From contig JANFNE010000017.1 in NCBI GenBank assembly GCA_024867545.1, forward strand, positions 831,001 to 895,000: a stretch of DNA of 64,000 nt, written 5' to 3'. Positions 10,021-21,295 of the stretch are shown here, piece by piece. The first letter of the stretch is position 1, and the number at the start of each line of letters is the position of its first letter. The position numbers were made by a program, and so were the translations under genes. The notes under the pieces are model-generated. The model saw nothing but the letters and a program-made list of their open reading frames with translations, had not been told where the DNA came from and ran no database searches. This stretch comes from Phytopythium helicoides (Eukaryota > Oomycota > Peronosporomycetes > Pythiales > Pythiaceae).

Positions 10021-11103
10021 ATGAGCCTCGTTCCTGCTCCTCGCCTGGCGGCTCGAGTCGCTCAGGCTGCAGCATCGGTTGCTGCACTTGTGCTCGCGCC
10101 GATGACCTACGCTAGTGCTGGATTCCAGCTCAATGCCAAGTCAACCGCGTCGATCTACTTCACCAACTATGCGGCTCTGCTTTGCGCTCTGTACTACGTG
10201 TTTGCCCTCCGAGTGTTCAAGCTCTCGAGCTCCCCGCCAAGTATCCGCAACCAACGCCTCGCCGACGGAGTACTGCTTGTTGTCCTCGTGCTTGGCGCCA
10301 CCCTGGAGATGAAGAACGATGTAATCCCTCACTGCTCTGTTCGGGAGGCTTACTTTGCGTCCAAGGGCAAGACGGTGTTCCGCTGCGGCATGAAGTCAGC
10401 CAGTGTTGTGGCGACTTACATCAATGCAGCGCTGTTCCTCATCACCACGGTATGGAGTTTCGTGTTTGACACAGCGGAGACCACTTTCCCGACTTCCGCT
10501 ACTCTTGAAGAGCCCGTGAATGAGAGCAACTATGCTTCCGTTGCGACGCCTGTCAAGCAGGTCAGTGGTGAGTCTTCGGTGGCGACGCGTGCTGTGGTAC
10601 ACCGCCCTGCTTACCACGTGGCTCGTCGCTCAAGCCGCGCTGTTCAGTTCCTCTCGTCAGTCATTTCTGTCGTTGCTCTGCTTGTGGGCTACAAGCTGTA
10701 CCAAGGTGGCTCTGTGACGTCGATGCCCATGTTCTCGGTGATGGTCGGCTACACGTCTGCTTTGTACTCGCTCTGGCATGTTGTTGCTGTCGAGTCTGCC
10801 AAGCTTACGGTCCGCCCGGCTCTGTATGTTGAACGTACCATCGACGCTGTCATCGCAGTGGTCGTGCTTGTTGCTGCTGTTGTGCTCTCGACTTCGTCGG
10901 CTGTCAAAGACTGCAGCAGCACTGGTGGGTGTGGCCACCTCACTGCTGGCTACGTTTTCCTGTTTGTTGCGGTTGCTTCGGTCGTGGGCTCGCTCGGTCT
11001 TTCGTTCGCCGAGATTGAGGATGAGTTCAAGCCGCGCGCGTCTACCAGCACTTACGTGGGCGAGCACGTTGACGACTCCAACAACACGGCGCAAATGGTG
11101 TAA
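10021..11103 (+). CDS. Eight-span membrane protein with two MARVEL-like halves
   Basis: A single exon encodes 360 residues. Hydrophobic segments occur at about 10-40, 45-65, 75-95 and 122-147, and again at about 205-225, 235-255, 275-295 and 310-335. This gives two four-span units joined by a polar loop. Each unit has a cysteine-containing loop between its third and fourth span (HCSVREAYFASKG and DCSSTGGCGHL). The pattern of four spans repeated twice resembles MARVEL-type membrane domains, but I do not recognise a named family. The short C-terminal tail is cytosolic by prediction. The start ATG is preceded by CACC. Function unknown, probably vesicle or plasma membrane. Confidence 0.75.
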   Translation: MSLVPAPRLAARVAQAAASVAALVLAPMTYASAGFQLNAKSTASIYFTNYAALLCALYYVFALRVFKLSSSPPSIRNQRLADGVLLVVLVLGATLEMKNDVIPHCSVREAYFASKGKTVFRCGMKSASVVATYINAALFLITTVWSFVFDTAETTFPTSATLEEPVNESNYASVATPVKQVSGESSVATRAVVHRPAYHVARRSSRAVQFLSSVISVVALLVGYKLYQGGSVTSMPMFSVMVGYTSALYSLWHVVAVESAKLTVRPALYVERTIDAVIAVVVLVAAVVLSTSSAVKDCSSTGGCGHLTAGYVFLFVAVASVVGSLGLSFAEIEDEFKPRASTSTYVGEHVDDSNNTAQMV

Positions 11104-11326
11104 GCTTTATCGAGACGACAACTTGACCCGAGTGGTTTGTCACTCTTGGTGAGCTGGTGTAGGAAAAGGGCGAAAGGAGTCGAGTAAGCAAGGGAATCGC
11201 TACCCAAACAAGTCGTTCGACAGGAAGCTCCCTTTTTGTTTGCTCGATGAGCATTTCGTCTATTGATGCATATCACTGTTCATGTATTGATTGACCTGCT
11301 ACCTTTGGACAACACACTGAATGCAT

Positions 11327-13407
11327 CTAGCCAAGAGACTGAGGGCCTCGCCGCTTGTCGCGCGGGTTGGCCCGCTTCTTTCCCCCGCCGTTGATATGCA
11401 CAGCCACGGCATCAGCGGGAATGTCCGAGTCCTCGTACGGGTTCTTGTCGCGGCCTTTGCGGCCCTTTCGGCCATGCTTCTTGAGTCGCTTGCTGATAGC
11501 ACGCTTGTCCTCCGTGACCGTGTCAAAGTCAAGCTCCTCATCGTCATCCACAGCATCGCCCTCGCCTTCGTTTGCCTCGACGGCTGCCGGCGTCAGCGTC
11601 AAGAGCCCTGGGAAACGAGCCATTGCAAGAGCGTGGATGTCGAAGATGCTCGCGTCCTCCACAGACGGTGGTGGATGGCAGTACAGCAACTTGCCATTGA
11701 CGTAGTCGCGCAGCAGATCTCGCGCCGCACGTGAGGTGTCGGGGCCACCCTTGCCCGTTGTTGTGTAGCCTCGGTTCCGTGCGTATGACTCAAGAAGCGC
11801 ATACACGTTGACAGGGTCCGTCTCACGTGCAACCTTGGAGATCGCAATCTTGATGCCGTAGGTGTGCTCAAACACACGCTTGGGAATACGCCGGCACATG
11901 AGCTGACATGGGCCCACATGGTCGCGCAGCTGAGAGATGGGAAGCACACCGCAGCAGTACATCTCGGCCTTTGAGTTGACAAAGCTCGGGAACACGAGAC
12001 CCGGGCAGTCGCAGAGCATGATCTTGTCGGACAAAATCAGCGTCTGGAAGTGCTTGGTCTTGCCCGGAGTTGCGCCAACGGCCACTCTCTGCGTCTTGTG
12101 AGAGTATGTGGACGCACCAAGCAGCGCGTTGATGACGGAACTCTTACCAACGTTAGGAAAGCCAACCATGCCAAACTTGATAAGGCCCTTGTCCTTGGCA
12201 CGCAGCCCAACCTCTGCCAGCACCTCATCGGCGATCTGATGGAAGTGCTCAAGTAACTCGATGCGGGTCAACACCGGGTACGCACTCTCATCAGCGGGAG
12301 GCTTGGCAATCGGAGATGAAGGCGCCGGAACTGTTTCAGGCGCGTCAGGATCCGCCAGCGCACCCTGCTTCTGCAGCTTCGCCTCCTCATCAATCTCCGT
12401 CTGAGCAAGCTTGGCCGAGAAGAAGACAACCGTCACACCCTCGGCCTTGAAATAGTCGCCCCAGCATTCGCGCTGGCGGTCGCTCAGAAAGTCCGACTTG
12501 TTAACCACCAGCAGTGTGCGGCGCGACGTCTCGCCCTCCTTGGCGTACGCGTCCAGGTCCTTGGAGCGGTAGAAGAGCGGGTTGCGCGCGTCCACGATCT
12601 GCACAACAATGTCACTGCGCTCGCGCACATGCCAAAGTTGACGCCAAACCTCGAGGTTCTTCTCGAACGGTGTCACCTCCAGCTCTTCGGACGATGACTC
12701 CATCCTGTATCAATGCAAAATCTACTTAGTCTCGACATGCTGGAGAGCGCAGACAGTATGGATCCCATCGCCGTACATGGCGATGTCTCGGCGCCAGTCG
12801 AGGAAGCTCTGCTTCTCCAGGCGGTTGAGCTCCTCGGCGGTCGTCGACGCATCCCACTTGGGCCGCCGCGGGACCTTGAGCTCGTGGAAGCTCATCTCCG
12901 GCATGGCGCCGCCATTGGCTCTGCAGTAGTCATCAAAGTCAACATCCAGTCCATTTCCGACAGCCGGTGGAGCTCCACTCACTGCACGACGACTGCACCG
13001 TCGTCCGGCTCCTCAAGCAGCAGCACGCGCTCCTTGACGGCCGTGAACTCGCGGTTGGCCAGCACCGCGCTGGCGAGGAAGTCGTCCTGCCGTCGCCACA
13101 CAAAACCGCGTCACCCGGTGTGCTCCACGCTCTTAGGACGCCGCAGCAGTCCCCAGAACGCACCAGCGAAGAGCCCTCGAGGTACGAGGCCAGCGCGACG
13201 GTCGCGTCGCCGCCGTCCCTCGCCGACACGTGCTTGCCAGCGCTGCGGGGAGAGTGCGAGCGTTAGCGACGGTTTTAGAGTTACGGCCGCCGCACACGCG
13301 CACCTGGACTGGATGTCGCTCGTGTTGGTGCTGGACGACTTCTTCTGCGTGCGCAGCAGCGCCGAGCCTAGCGAGCCCTTCTGCACCTTGCCGCCCGTGC
13401 GTCCCAT
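11327..13407 (-). CDS. LSG1: LSG1 cytoplasmic GTPase for 60S ribosome maturation
   Basis: Five exons at 13304-13407, 13164-13242, 12983-13086, 12777-12920 and 11327-12704 give 602 residues in frame (human LSG1 has 658). The start MGRTGGKVQKGSLGSALL matches the LSG1 N-terminus, and PRRPKWDASTTAEELNRLEK and FLDWRR follow. The GTPase is circularly permuted as in this family. G4 (NKSD, near residue 212) comes before G1 (GFPNVGKSS, near 325) and G3 (DCPGL, near 376). A Lys-rich tail ends the protein. LSG1 releases NMD3 from late pre-60S subunits in the cytosol. The gene is head to head, 197 bp from the next gene. Confidence 0.93.
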
Positions 13408-13604
13408 GCTGGTCACTCGTCGGAGACTTGGCCGAGAATGAGGCCGCTCTCGCCAACCGATGCGGGAATGATGGTGCGTTAAGGCGGGCGCGCTCATTGG
13501 TGCGCGAGTTGCCACTTTCGACCAATCCCAGACGGAGCGTCCATGTTGAAGTGGTTTGGCAAGAATAGGTACATGCATTCGCAGCTTGACGCCCGAGACG
13601 CGCG

Positions 13605-16600
13605 ATGCAGCTCCACGGGCTCTCGGGAGAGCTTAATGCTCGGTCGGCAGCCGGTGAGTTTGCGCCGTACGCGAGCTCGCTGCCAAGCAGCTTCCAGAAG
13701 GCCAGGCCGCGAATCTATCGGTCCACCTTCACGCCCGACCAGTCCCGAACGAGGCAGACGAAGTGCAATGTCATCACGACAAGCGGGGGCGACGACGACG
13801 CTTCCAACTATGTGGCATATTCACAAGATGACGCGAGTACCTCCAGACCCTCTGGTAGTGTTGGGCGATCACGCGTTGGACCGGAAAAAACCGCCATTGT
13901 GTCGCTGGAAGAGATAGACGACGGCACAACCTTCATGCTTGACTTCCGCCCAAACTCACGACCTCGAAAGACGCCAAAAAGCGCTGCAGTAAAGAAACCA
14001 ACTGACGCAGCTGTAGTGAAAGAGAGGGAGTGGGACGTGCTCTACATTTCATGGGAGGGTATGAGCGACCGTCAGCGCCGGCTCGAGCTTATGGCTGCAT
14101 CAAAGTCTCGCACTATCCACCAGCTCGCTGAAAGCGAGGGCATTCAAATCCCGGGTTTGGATGAGTTTGAGTTGAACGAGCATGGGAAACCAGATCTTGT
14201 CGTGAATGCTTTCTCGCGGTGGTTTCTCGCTAGCCGCATGCACCGGCAGCGAGTCCGTGAACTGTTTCTTGCCGAGGAGCTTTCTTTTGCAGCGCAAGAC
14301 GTATTCGTTTACCAACAGCTTGATGCTCGTGGGCGACCACCACCATCGACCGAAAATATAGGTTGTTCTTCATCTGCGGCTTGGAGAGAGTTTACTATTT
14401 GGTACTCGCTTGGTCGATCAACCGTAATTCAGACCCATGCTGGTGAACAACTTCTGCTTCGAGAGCGGCTTGAAGAACGGGCAGATTACTTGGAACACCG
14501 CTTGAAGATCACAGCAGAGGTGGAAGAAAAACTTCAAGAGCGTGCAAGAGAAGCAGCTGCTCAATGTGATCCGCAACCAATCCCGCTCGTGTTTGTGTTT
14601 GAGGACTTTGTTGCTGCGTCTAGCAGTGACGACGAAGACCCAACGTCTTGGAATAATGTTAGTCAAGCTAACCGACAAAAAGAGTTGGCACTAGCACTTC
14701 TAGACCCACAAGTTCAGGTGGCAGCCATCAAAGCTGATGTTGAGTTACCTGATTTGTCCAGCGCGAACTTGGAGGACTTGGATATTTTCTCGCTTGCTGG
14801 AAAATTCCTCCCTTGGTGGAAATCAAGCGGCAACGAGCACCGCAAAGCGTTCTTGGACCGCGAAGCAACAGAAGCTTCCACTGACTTGGCCATTCTTGAA
14901 ATGCTGAGGAGCCAGCAACAACAAGCCGATGATACAGGAGTCGCGAACTTCACTGCAACGCTCGAAAACTTTGTCGAGCGCTATTTCAAATCCGACAAGG
15001 TACGCTTTGCCTTCCTGAAGAAGAAGCTCTTTTTCCTGAAGCGCCGTAGTCGTGTTGCCAGTGTAGCCAAATACGGGAAGCTGCCGGTCCCAATAATGTT
15101 CATGATGTTACCAGCACCAGTCGTCCAATCTTTTCGGTTTGCCTCCCCTGCCATTATTCAAGAAGAAGCCACTGGAATTGATGAAACGGTCAACCCAGAG
15201 GAGCCAACACACAACGATACGGACACTCACCTGGCTTCTGATCAGACTCAGTGCCAGGTTGTAGATGTTGAACCGTCAGCGATAGTTGACGATGAAGAAT
15301 TACGAAAACAGCTGGAAGAGACTGAGCGATTGCGCAGCGCACACGAGCTAGACCTCATGTTTGTCGAAGATGAGCTATCGCGGTCATTGAACGTCAACGA
15401 TGACGATAGTGATGACGATATAGACGAAAAAGCAGTGGCAAAGCCTAAGCGTTCTGACTTCTCGCGCTCGTATTTCTTTGGGAACCTGCCGATGCACTTT
15501 CGCTTTCTCTCATCAGCCGGTTGGGGTGGGTCAGGCAGTGGTGTTGATAATGGTGATGAAGAGATTGAAGAGGAAGAGCGTTTAGAGCGCGAAAGAGAGC
15601 GTCAGCGACTACTTGATCAGCAGGAGGCAGAGCGGGTTTTGGAGGCTGAGCGTCAGGCAGAGCGACTCCGGATCGAAAAAGAGCGCGAAGAAAAAGCTCT
15701 GCAAGCCCGCCGCCTTCGTCAATCAGAGCTTAGGAAAGTACTCCTTCACCAGGCAGAGCTGAAAGTCCAGCGTCGTCTTGAGCTTGAACTTCAGCGAATG
15801 GAGGATGAGCTACGGAACATGACACAGGAGGAGGCGGAACAGCGAAAACATTTTGCTCAGCTCGAGATTGATCGACGCGGAATGTTGCTGGAGGACGAAT
15901 TTGCACAAAACGAGAGAAGAGCGAAACGCACTGCCGCAGCACTGCATATGCGACGCATGCTGACAGAAATGACTCAAATGACGGTCGAAGATGAGCTTTC
16001 GCGGCGAGCTAATCGCAAACTGAGGCAGCTGGAGCTAGAAGAAGATGCGAGACAGAAAAGTGATGCTGACCTCTACTCGACATTTCGACCATTTTTCCCA
16101 AGCTCTCAAATCCCCAGCGAGGATTTCCTTCCGTCCATCCAAAGGCGACTTCTTGATCAGCGGCAGCTTCAAGCATCGCAGCGCCCTTCTCACTCACCGT
16201 ACACGGTCCCGTTTAGCGAAGCTGTTGTAATGGAGGAAGTCGAGCGGGAACCATATCTTGCCCGGAATTCACGAAAGTTTGACCTGCTTCTTGGTCTGTC
16301 GCAGCATCGCTCGCGACAACAGAAAAGAACTCGCATCCCGAGTGAAGAAGCCATCATTCACCTTCAGCAGATGCAAAAGCACACGTTCCCGCTTGAAGAC
16401 GAGTGCCGTGACGCATTCTCCACTCAACCACCATCGTCATTATCTTTGCTCAAGCAAAAGCACAAGGGGAGAAAGCAGGAGCGACGTCCAAGGCTTCTTC
16501 CTGAGATATCTCGTGGCAAGACAGCAGGTGTGTTGTCGGACTTGAGAGAATTTGAGTTACCTGAAACAGCACCTCGCGCTTCAACAACTAGCCAAAACCA

Positions 16601-16718
16601 ACGAGCACACCAGCACTTTCCGGAACGTCAAAGCCCACCACCCCTCATGCCTTTCTTTCGCGGGAACATGCTGGTCCGTGGTGTCAGCCAGGGCCGCGCA
16701 AGAGATTACTCGTACTAA
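13605..16718 (+). CDS. Large charged coiled-coil protein of unknown function
   Basis: One exon encodes 1037 residues. The first 630 residues are mixed and hydrophilic, with acidic stretches such as DDDSDDDIDE. Residues about 650-830 form a long Glu/Arg-rich coiled coil (for example RLERERERQRLLDQQEAERV). The peptide VEDELSR occurs twice, near residues 585 and 793. The C-terminal 200 residues are basic. No enzyme domain or membrane segment is visible. Proteins of this build are common in cilia and the cytoskeleton, but nothing here proves it. ATG at 13605 is the first in the frame after the shared promoter with LSG1. Confidence 0.75.
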   Translation: MQLHGLSGELNARSAAGEFAPYASSLPSSFQKARPRIYRSTFTPDQSRTRQTKCNVITTSGGDDDASNYVAYSQDDASTSRPSGSVGRSRVGPEKTAIVSLEEIDDGTTFMLDFRPNSRPRKTPKSAAVKKPTDAAVVKEREWDVLYISWEGMSDRQRRLELMAASKSRTIHQLAESEGIQIPGLDEFELNEHGKPDLVVNAFSRWFLASRMHRQRVRELFLAEELSFAAQDVFVYQQLDARGRPPPSTENIGCSSSAAWREFTIWYSLGRSTVIQTHAGEQLLLRERLEERADYLEHRLKITAEVEEKLQERAREAAAQCDPQPIPLVFVFEDFVAASSSDDEDPTSWNNVSQANRQKELALALLDPQVQVAAIKADVELPDLSSANLEDLDIFSLAGKFLPWWKSSGNEHRKAFLDREATEASTDLAILEMLRSQQQQADDTGVANFTATLENFVERYFKSDKVRFAFLKKKLFFLKRRSRVASVAKYGKLPVPIMFMMLPAPVVQSFRFASPAIIQEEATGIDETVNPEEPTHNDTDTHLASDQTQCQVVDVEPSAIVDDEELRKQLEETERLRSAHELDLMFVEDELSRSLNVNDDDSDDDIDEKAVAKPKRSDFSRSYFFGNLPMHFRFLSSAGWGGSGSGVDNGDEEIEEEERLERERERQRLLDQQEAERVLEAERQAERLRIEKEREEKALQARRLRQSELRKVLLHQAELKVQRRLELELQRMEDELRNMTQEEAEQRKHFAQLEIDRRGMLLEDEFAQNERRAKRTAAALHMRRMLTEMTQMTVEDELSRRANRKLRQLELEEDARQKSDADLYSTFRPFFPSSQIPSEDFLPSIQRRLLDQRQLQASQRPSHSPYTVPFSEAVVMEEVEREPYLARNSRKFDLLLGLSQHRSRQQKRTRIPSEEAIIHLQQMQKHTFPLEDECRDAFSTQPPSSLSLLKQKHKGRKQERRPRLLPEISRGKTAGVLSDLREFELPETAPRASTTSQNQRAHQHFPERQSPPPLMPFFRGNMLVRGVSQGRARDYSY

Positions 16719-16775
16719 TCGATTGCTCAAACTGGAGGGGCCGGACAGAGCACGTCCCCCATTCTTTATTGCTCT

Positions 16776-18342
16776 TTACCCGGTCATGTCGGCTTCCACT
16801 ACCGTCGATTGTGCAACCTTTGTCATGCAAACAGAAACATTAACTTCACGTTCATCGAAAGTTGCTTTCTGAATATCTCCCCATCGTACCTCTAAGATTT
16901 GAGAAATTTGGACACCTCCCACACGAGCATTGTACTGGAACAAAATTTTGGTCCAGCTGTCTGCTAACGCACGCTGCGGTGAGCAGCGCTTCACGAAAGT
17001 AAGGCCGCGAAGGTGGGGACGTTGCGAAGCATTAGGCTCAAATTCATCAAAAGTGAATTTGGCTAGATCACCCTCGCTAAGCTGCAGTAATCATTAGTGC
17101 GCACAATTTTAGTGGTTCGACAAAGCACACAATGTTTCTAGGATGCCATCGGACGCACCTCATGTTGCTTCAAAAATGCTTCGTCCGGCGTATAAAGAGC
17201 AATGCCTTCAAGAGTCGTAAATTCGTGGGCTTCATCCAACCGCAGGACGATAGAAGGCTTCTCCGTGAATACATGGTACCGACTAGTGTGGTGATCTTTC
17301 CAAACGAGCGCCAGCGGGGACAGATCCATATCATAGTGTGCAGCCTTCATGTAGAACAGGAGTCCATCTCTACATATTATCCAGCACGTCGGCAGTTAGT
17401 CTCTTGTCTGCTAGCAACAGCAAACAATATGAGAACGCACTTGATAAAGGGAAAAGTGGCCGAGTACGCCGACTGGATACCTTCTGGGTCGCTTTCAAAG
17501 CATGGGATCGGCTGATATCATTAGCGAGTGGTGAGCCCGAAGAACAACATACGAGCATATGACCTAGTCTGCCAAACGACTTACCATGAATCGGTAGGGG
17601 TTTGCTGGAGCCACAATGCTAGTCGACCCCTCACTGAGCTTATCGCGCATCCAGTACCAGCGAAACTCGGTGGTGCAGTTGTACAGCAAGTAGCTCTTCC
17701 AGCACATGACGTCGAGCACGAAGAAGGTGGAGTTCTGCTCCTGGAAGATGCAGTCCAGGATGCAGTACGCATCGTTGCCCCGATTGGTCTTGTGTGAGCC
17801 CCCGGGCAGCGCGGACGGGAACTTGCGCAGCACGCTGCCCGACTGGATGCGCGCGATGGTGCGGCCACTAGGCACGTCGCCAGTCAGTCCACCGATCAAC
17901 TCTCTGCTTGCTGTTTAATCGATTGGCGTGCTTACCTGCTGGCAACAACGAGGCAGCGCTTGCCCTCGGGCCTCGGCAGCACGTACCAGCCCTCTCCGAT
18001 GGCGCTGCCGTTGCCGTTCAGGTCTCGCGGCACGTCCACCATCCACTCGGGCACCATGAGCTGTCTGCAGAAGCGCTCGCGGCGCTGCTTGACGCGCTCC
18101 TCCCGCGTGCGCCGCTTGGCCGAGGCGCCGGCGCCGCGCACGACCTCCATGGCGTCCTCGTCCTCGCTCTGCGACGCCGCGCCGCCGTCTTCCTCCCCGC
18201 CCGCGAGCCGCCGCGCGTGCGCCGTCAGGTCGCGGCGCGCCTGGCGCTGCAGCAGCAGCGTCGCCTGCCGCCGCGCAGCCGCGTCGCGCGTCCACGGCTG
18301 CCGCTTGACGGCCACGCGCCGGCCGCCATCCCCGTCCGCCAT
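16776..18342 (-). CDS. SNUPN: Snurportin-1, m3G-cap snRNP import adaptor
   Basis: Five exons at 17936-18342, 17585-17867, 17441-17511, 17159-17369 and 16776-17081 give 425 residues in frame. The N-terminus has an importin-beta-binding-like basic helix (LLLQRQARRDLTAHARRLAG). The cap-binding domain follows with LMVPEWMVDVPRDL, RCLVVAS, SALPGGS, YCILDCIF and VLDVMCWKSYLLYNCTTEFR. It continues with FPFIKDGLLFYMKAAHYD. These are the recognisable blocks of snurportin, which binds the trimethylguanosine cap of U snRNAs and carries snRNPs into the nucleus. The protein has a C-terminal extension of roughly 100 residues relative to the cap domain. It is divergent from CLP1, 196 bp away. Confidence 0.92.
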
Positions 18343-18538
18343 CTTCCCGGGAAACCACCGTTGTTTGCCTCGGGCCAAATGGGCTCGGGTATTTGGGCTC
18401 CTTTTTGACAACCCAGACCGCCCATATCTATACTTTGAGAAAGGTAAACTACTCGACCCGAGTCGGATACCTCTGCTCCGACCCGACCCGGCCCGAACGA
18501 GGCGACAGTGACCACTTGCGGAGCGGAGTGGCGGCAAT

Positions 18539-20137
18539 ATGGCGGCGACGGGCGTGGAGACGGTGGAGCTGGCGCGCGAGTGCGAGTACCGCGCCGAGGT
18601 GTCGGCGGCTGCGGAGCTGCGCATCAAGCTCAAGAGCGGCTCGGCCGAGCTGTTCGGCGTGGAGCTGGCCATCGACAGCGAGTACGTGTTCCGCGACCGC
18701 AAGCTCGCCGTCTTCACGTGGTACGGCTGCACGCTCGAGGTCGCGGGCGCGCCAGAAGTCGCCTACACGTCCGACGAGACGCCCATGAGCAGCTACCTCA
18801 ACGTGCACGCGCAGCTGCAGCGCCGCCGAGAGCTCGCGGCCGCCAAGCACGGCGCCGGCCCGCGCGTGCTCGTCTGCGGACCCGTCGACAGTGGCAAGTC
18901 CACGCTCGCACAGCTGCTCACCAACTATGCGCTGCGTCTCGGTGAGAAGCCCACGCTCGTCGACCTCGACGTCGGCCAGGGATGTCTGAGTGTGCCCGGC
19001 ACGCTTGCCGCCTCCCCGCTCGACATGAACTGCATCAGCGTCGAGGTGGGCATCTCTGTCGGTAATGTGCTGATGAACGCATGCGCCACTTGCTGACTAG
19101 CGCTACCATACTCTTGCAGGAAACGTTCATCCTGACCAACCCACTCGCCTACTTCTACGGTCATGCATCGCCTTCCGAGAACGCGCCACTCTTCCGTCTT
19201 CAGGTGGAGCAGCTCGCAGCTGCGATCAAGCGCCGGATGGCCAATGACGAGCAAGGTAGGGGTCTGCGAGATTTGTACCAGTGAAAGAAACTTGTCGTGT
19301 CTAACTCTGCGTGTATTTTCAGTCAACGCGTCGGGCTGCGTCATTAACACGAATGGCTGGGTCGATGGGCTGGGTTATGATTTGCTGGTGCACTCAATCC
19401 AGGCGCTTGAGGCAGATGTGGTTCTTGTCATTGGACAGGACAGACTGTACAGCCGCCTGCAGAGCTCGCTCAGTGCAAAGGAAAACCCCAGTCTGTCCAT
19501 CGTCAAGCTTGCGCGCTCGGGTGGCGTTGTGCCACTCAACAGCAAGCTTCGCTCGACCGCTCGTCTTGCTCGAATCCGTGAGTATTTTTACGGACCCAAT
19601 TCGCTCCATTTGAGCATCCCCACGCTTTCGCCTTGCATCAACGAGCTCTCATTTGATGACGTCGATTTTTTCTCCGTCCGAGGTAAGTTTGCGAGCCACC
19701 TGCACATGTTTGTGGTTTGTCGGCAGCTGATATGACTGTATCATGATTAGACATGAAGGTTTCCGATGTGATGCTGCCTGTTGGACAGACAGAGGCGCAA
19801 ATGGAGCGTCTACAGGTCGTACCGATCCCCAAGACGCCCGATCTCGCGCATTCAATTGCAGCCGTTGCGCACCCGATGCGTCGAAGCCAAAACGACGCGG
19901 GCTCATCCTCGACTGAGCAACAGTGGCTTCTCTCAGCGCCAGTTGCAGGATTTGTATTCATGTACGCCTTGTTGTGTGGTTGGGGATGGCTTCGCAAAAC
20001 CCTAATTGATGACTATCCTTTGTTTGAACAGCAAGGAGATTCGTGAGGATGAACGCAAGATTGTGTTGCTTGTACCATCTCCAGGCTCGCTCCCTTCCCG
20101 CAACCTTATGTTAGGCTCAATCAAATGGATGGAATGA
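18539..20137 (+). CDS. CLP1: CLP1 polynucleotide 5'-hydroxyl kinase-family protein, mRNA 3'-end processing
   Basis: Five exons at 18539-19045, 19120-19255, 19323-19682, 19751-19961 and 20032-20137 give 439 residues in frame, the usual CLP1 size (425 in human). The N-terminal beta domain is followed by the P-loop GPVDSGKST and by VDLDVGQGCLSVPGT. Then come NPLAYFYGH, SGCVINTNGWVDGLGY and RIREYFYG, all typical of CLP1. The C-terminal domain ends with REDERKIVLLVPSPG. CLP1 is a subunit of cleavage factor complexes for mRNA 3' ends and partners the tRNA-splicing endonuclease in animals. Whether this copy is an active kinase cannot be judged from motifs alone. Confidence 0.93.
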
Positions 20138-20575
20138 GAAGAATACTCGGGTGGGCAATTGCTAGATCTACGCTTGAAGCTTTTTTGGAATGGAAATGCA
20201 TGGCTTGGCGTTGAAATCAGGATGTATATGCTTTGGTGGTGGTCCCATGGCAAATTGGTTGCTAGATTTGGTTTGCGGAGAACGATCTTGCAGGCGAGAG
20301 CATCATCTTTTGAACTCAAACATGTTTCAAAACCAGCCCTTACAAGTTGCCGCACTCCATCAGATCGACGACTACGACGCGCCACAACACCAAGTTGATG
20401 TTGAAACAAAAAATACAGGAGTTTCTTGGGAACAGACCCAGTGGAAAAGTCTAGGAAATGACAACGAACAACCTAAAGTAGTCTCCACCGGCCGGGCAAT
20501 GTGAGCTTTCATTGCGCCATTCGACACGCACCAAGCAAGCAGCAATTCCAGATTGGGAAGGGTCCAACAACCAAG
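20138..20575. other. Intergenic, no gene seen
   Basis: A 440-bp spacer without a supported gene. A CTTTCATTGCGCCATTCG stretch at 20507-20524 resembles an oomycete initiator about 60 bp before the next gene. Confidence 0.45.
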
Positions 20576-20833
20576 ATGAAGCTTTCTCTACTGTCGACGT
20601 TTGCGGTGGCCCTTGCTCTCGCTGGTGTGAGCTTTACCGCGGCTGAAGACGTGAACGCACCAGTGGAGTCGGACAAGGAGTACTATCATGGTGGAGGCGG
20701 CCACTACGGTGGCGGTGGTGGCCACTACGGTGGTGGCCACTACGGCGGTGGCCACTACGGCGGTGGCCACTACGGTGGTGGTCACTCTGGGGGAGGTGGA
20801 TACCATGGCGGTGGCTATCACGGGCATCACTAG
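20576..20833 (+). CDS. Small secreted Gly/His/Tyr-repeat protein
   Basis: The 85-residue product has a signal peptide (MKLSLLSTFAVALALAGVSF, cut near TAAED) and a short acidic spacer. The remainder is built of GGGHYGG units, first longer and then as four short GGGHY repeats, ending GYHGHH. Gly/His/Tyr repeats suggest a cell-wall or extracellular matrix component, possibly metal-binding through the histidines or cross-linked through tyrosines. I know of no assigned function. The DNA repeats (GGTGGCCACTAC units) make the copy number prone to change. Confidence 0.75.
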   Translation: MKLSLLSTFAVALALAGVSFTAAEDVNAPVESDKEYYHGGGGHYGGGGGHYGGGHYGGGHYGGGHYGGGHSGGGGYHGGGYHGHH

Positions 20834-21295
20834 ATGATCCTCGTGACGAATGCGCTTCGGTTGTGCAAGGAAGGCCGCTTGCACGTTGCAGTTGGATTGA
20901 TGTGATGCTAACTCAATTGAAACCCGAGTTATTTCAGTTGGATTGCGGTGTCTCTGCTCTTTCCCCACCGAAATGCGTGGCGATGATCATGTTCCAGTGA
21001 TCGCACTATAGATGTGCAATGGTGATGAATGCAAAAGAGTTGCGTTTCAAATCGTATGCGGGCACTCGTCCTTCACCGGCGTCGCATGACCACGTTCGTG
21101 TCAAACAATGAACTGCAAGAGTCACAGGTTTTAGGGGTTTGTTCGGTTGGCATTACCACTCACTACGGAGGACACAAGGCGCTCAGCACCTCAGCACCTC
21201 TATCGTTTCTTTTTTTTTCTGGCGTTTTCTGCTGTTCGAAATCGTCTAAACACACACACGCGTGCGCGTACCTGTCCAAGAAGTGGGGGCGACTT
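20834..21295. other. Intergenic, no gene seen
   Basis: About 460 bp between convergent genes. It contains a run of T (21210-21220) and a short ACAC run near 21250, and should hold the two 3' ends. No gene is supported. Confidence 0.45.
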
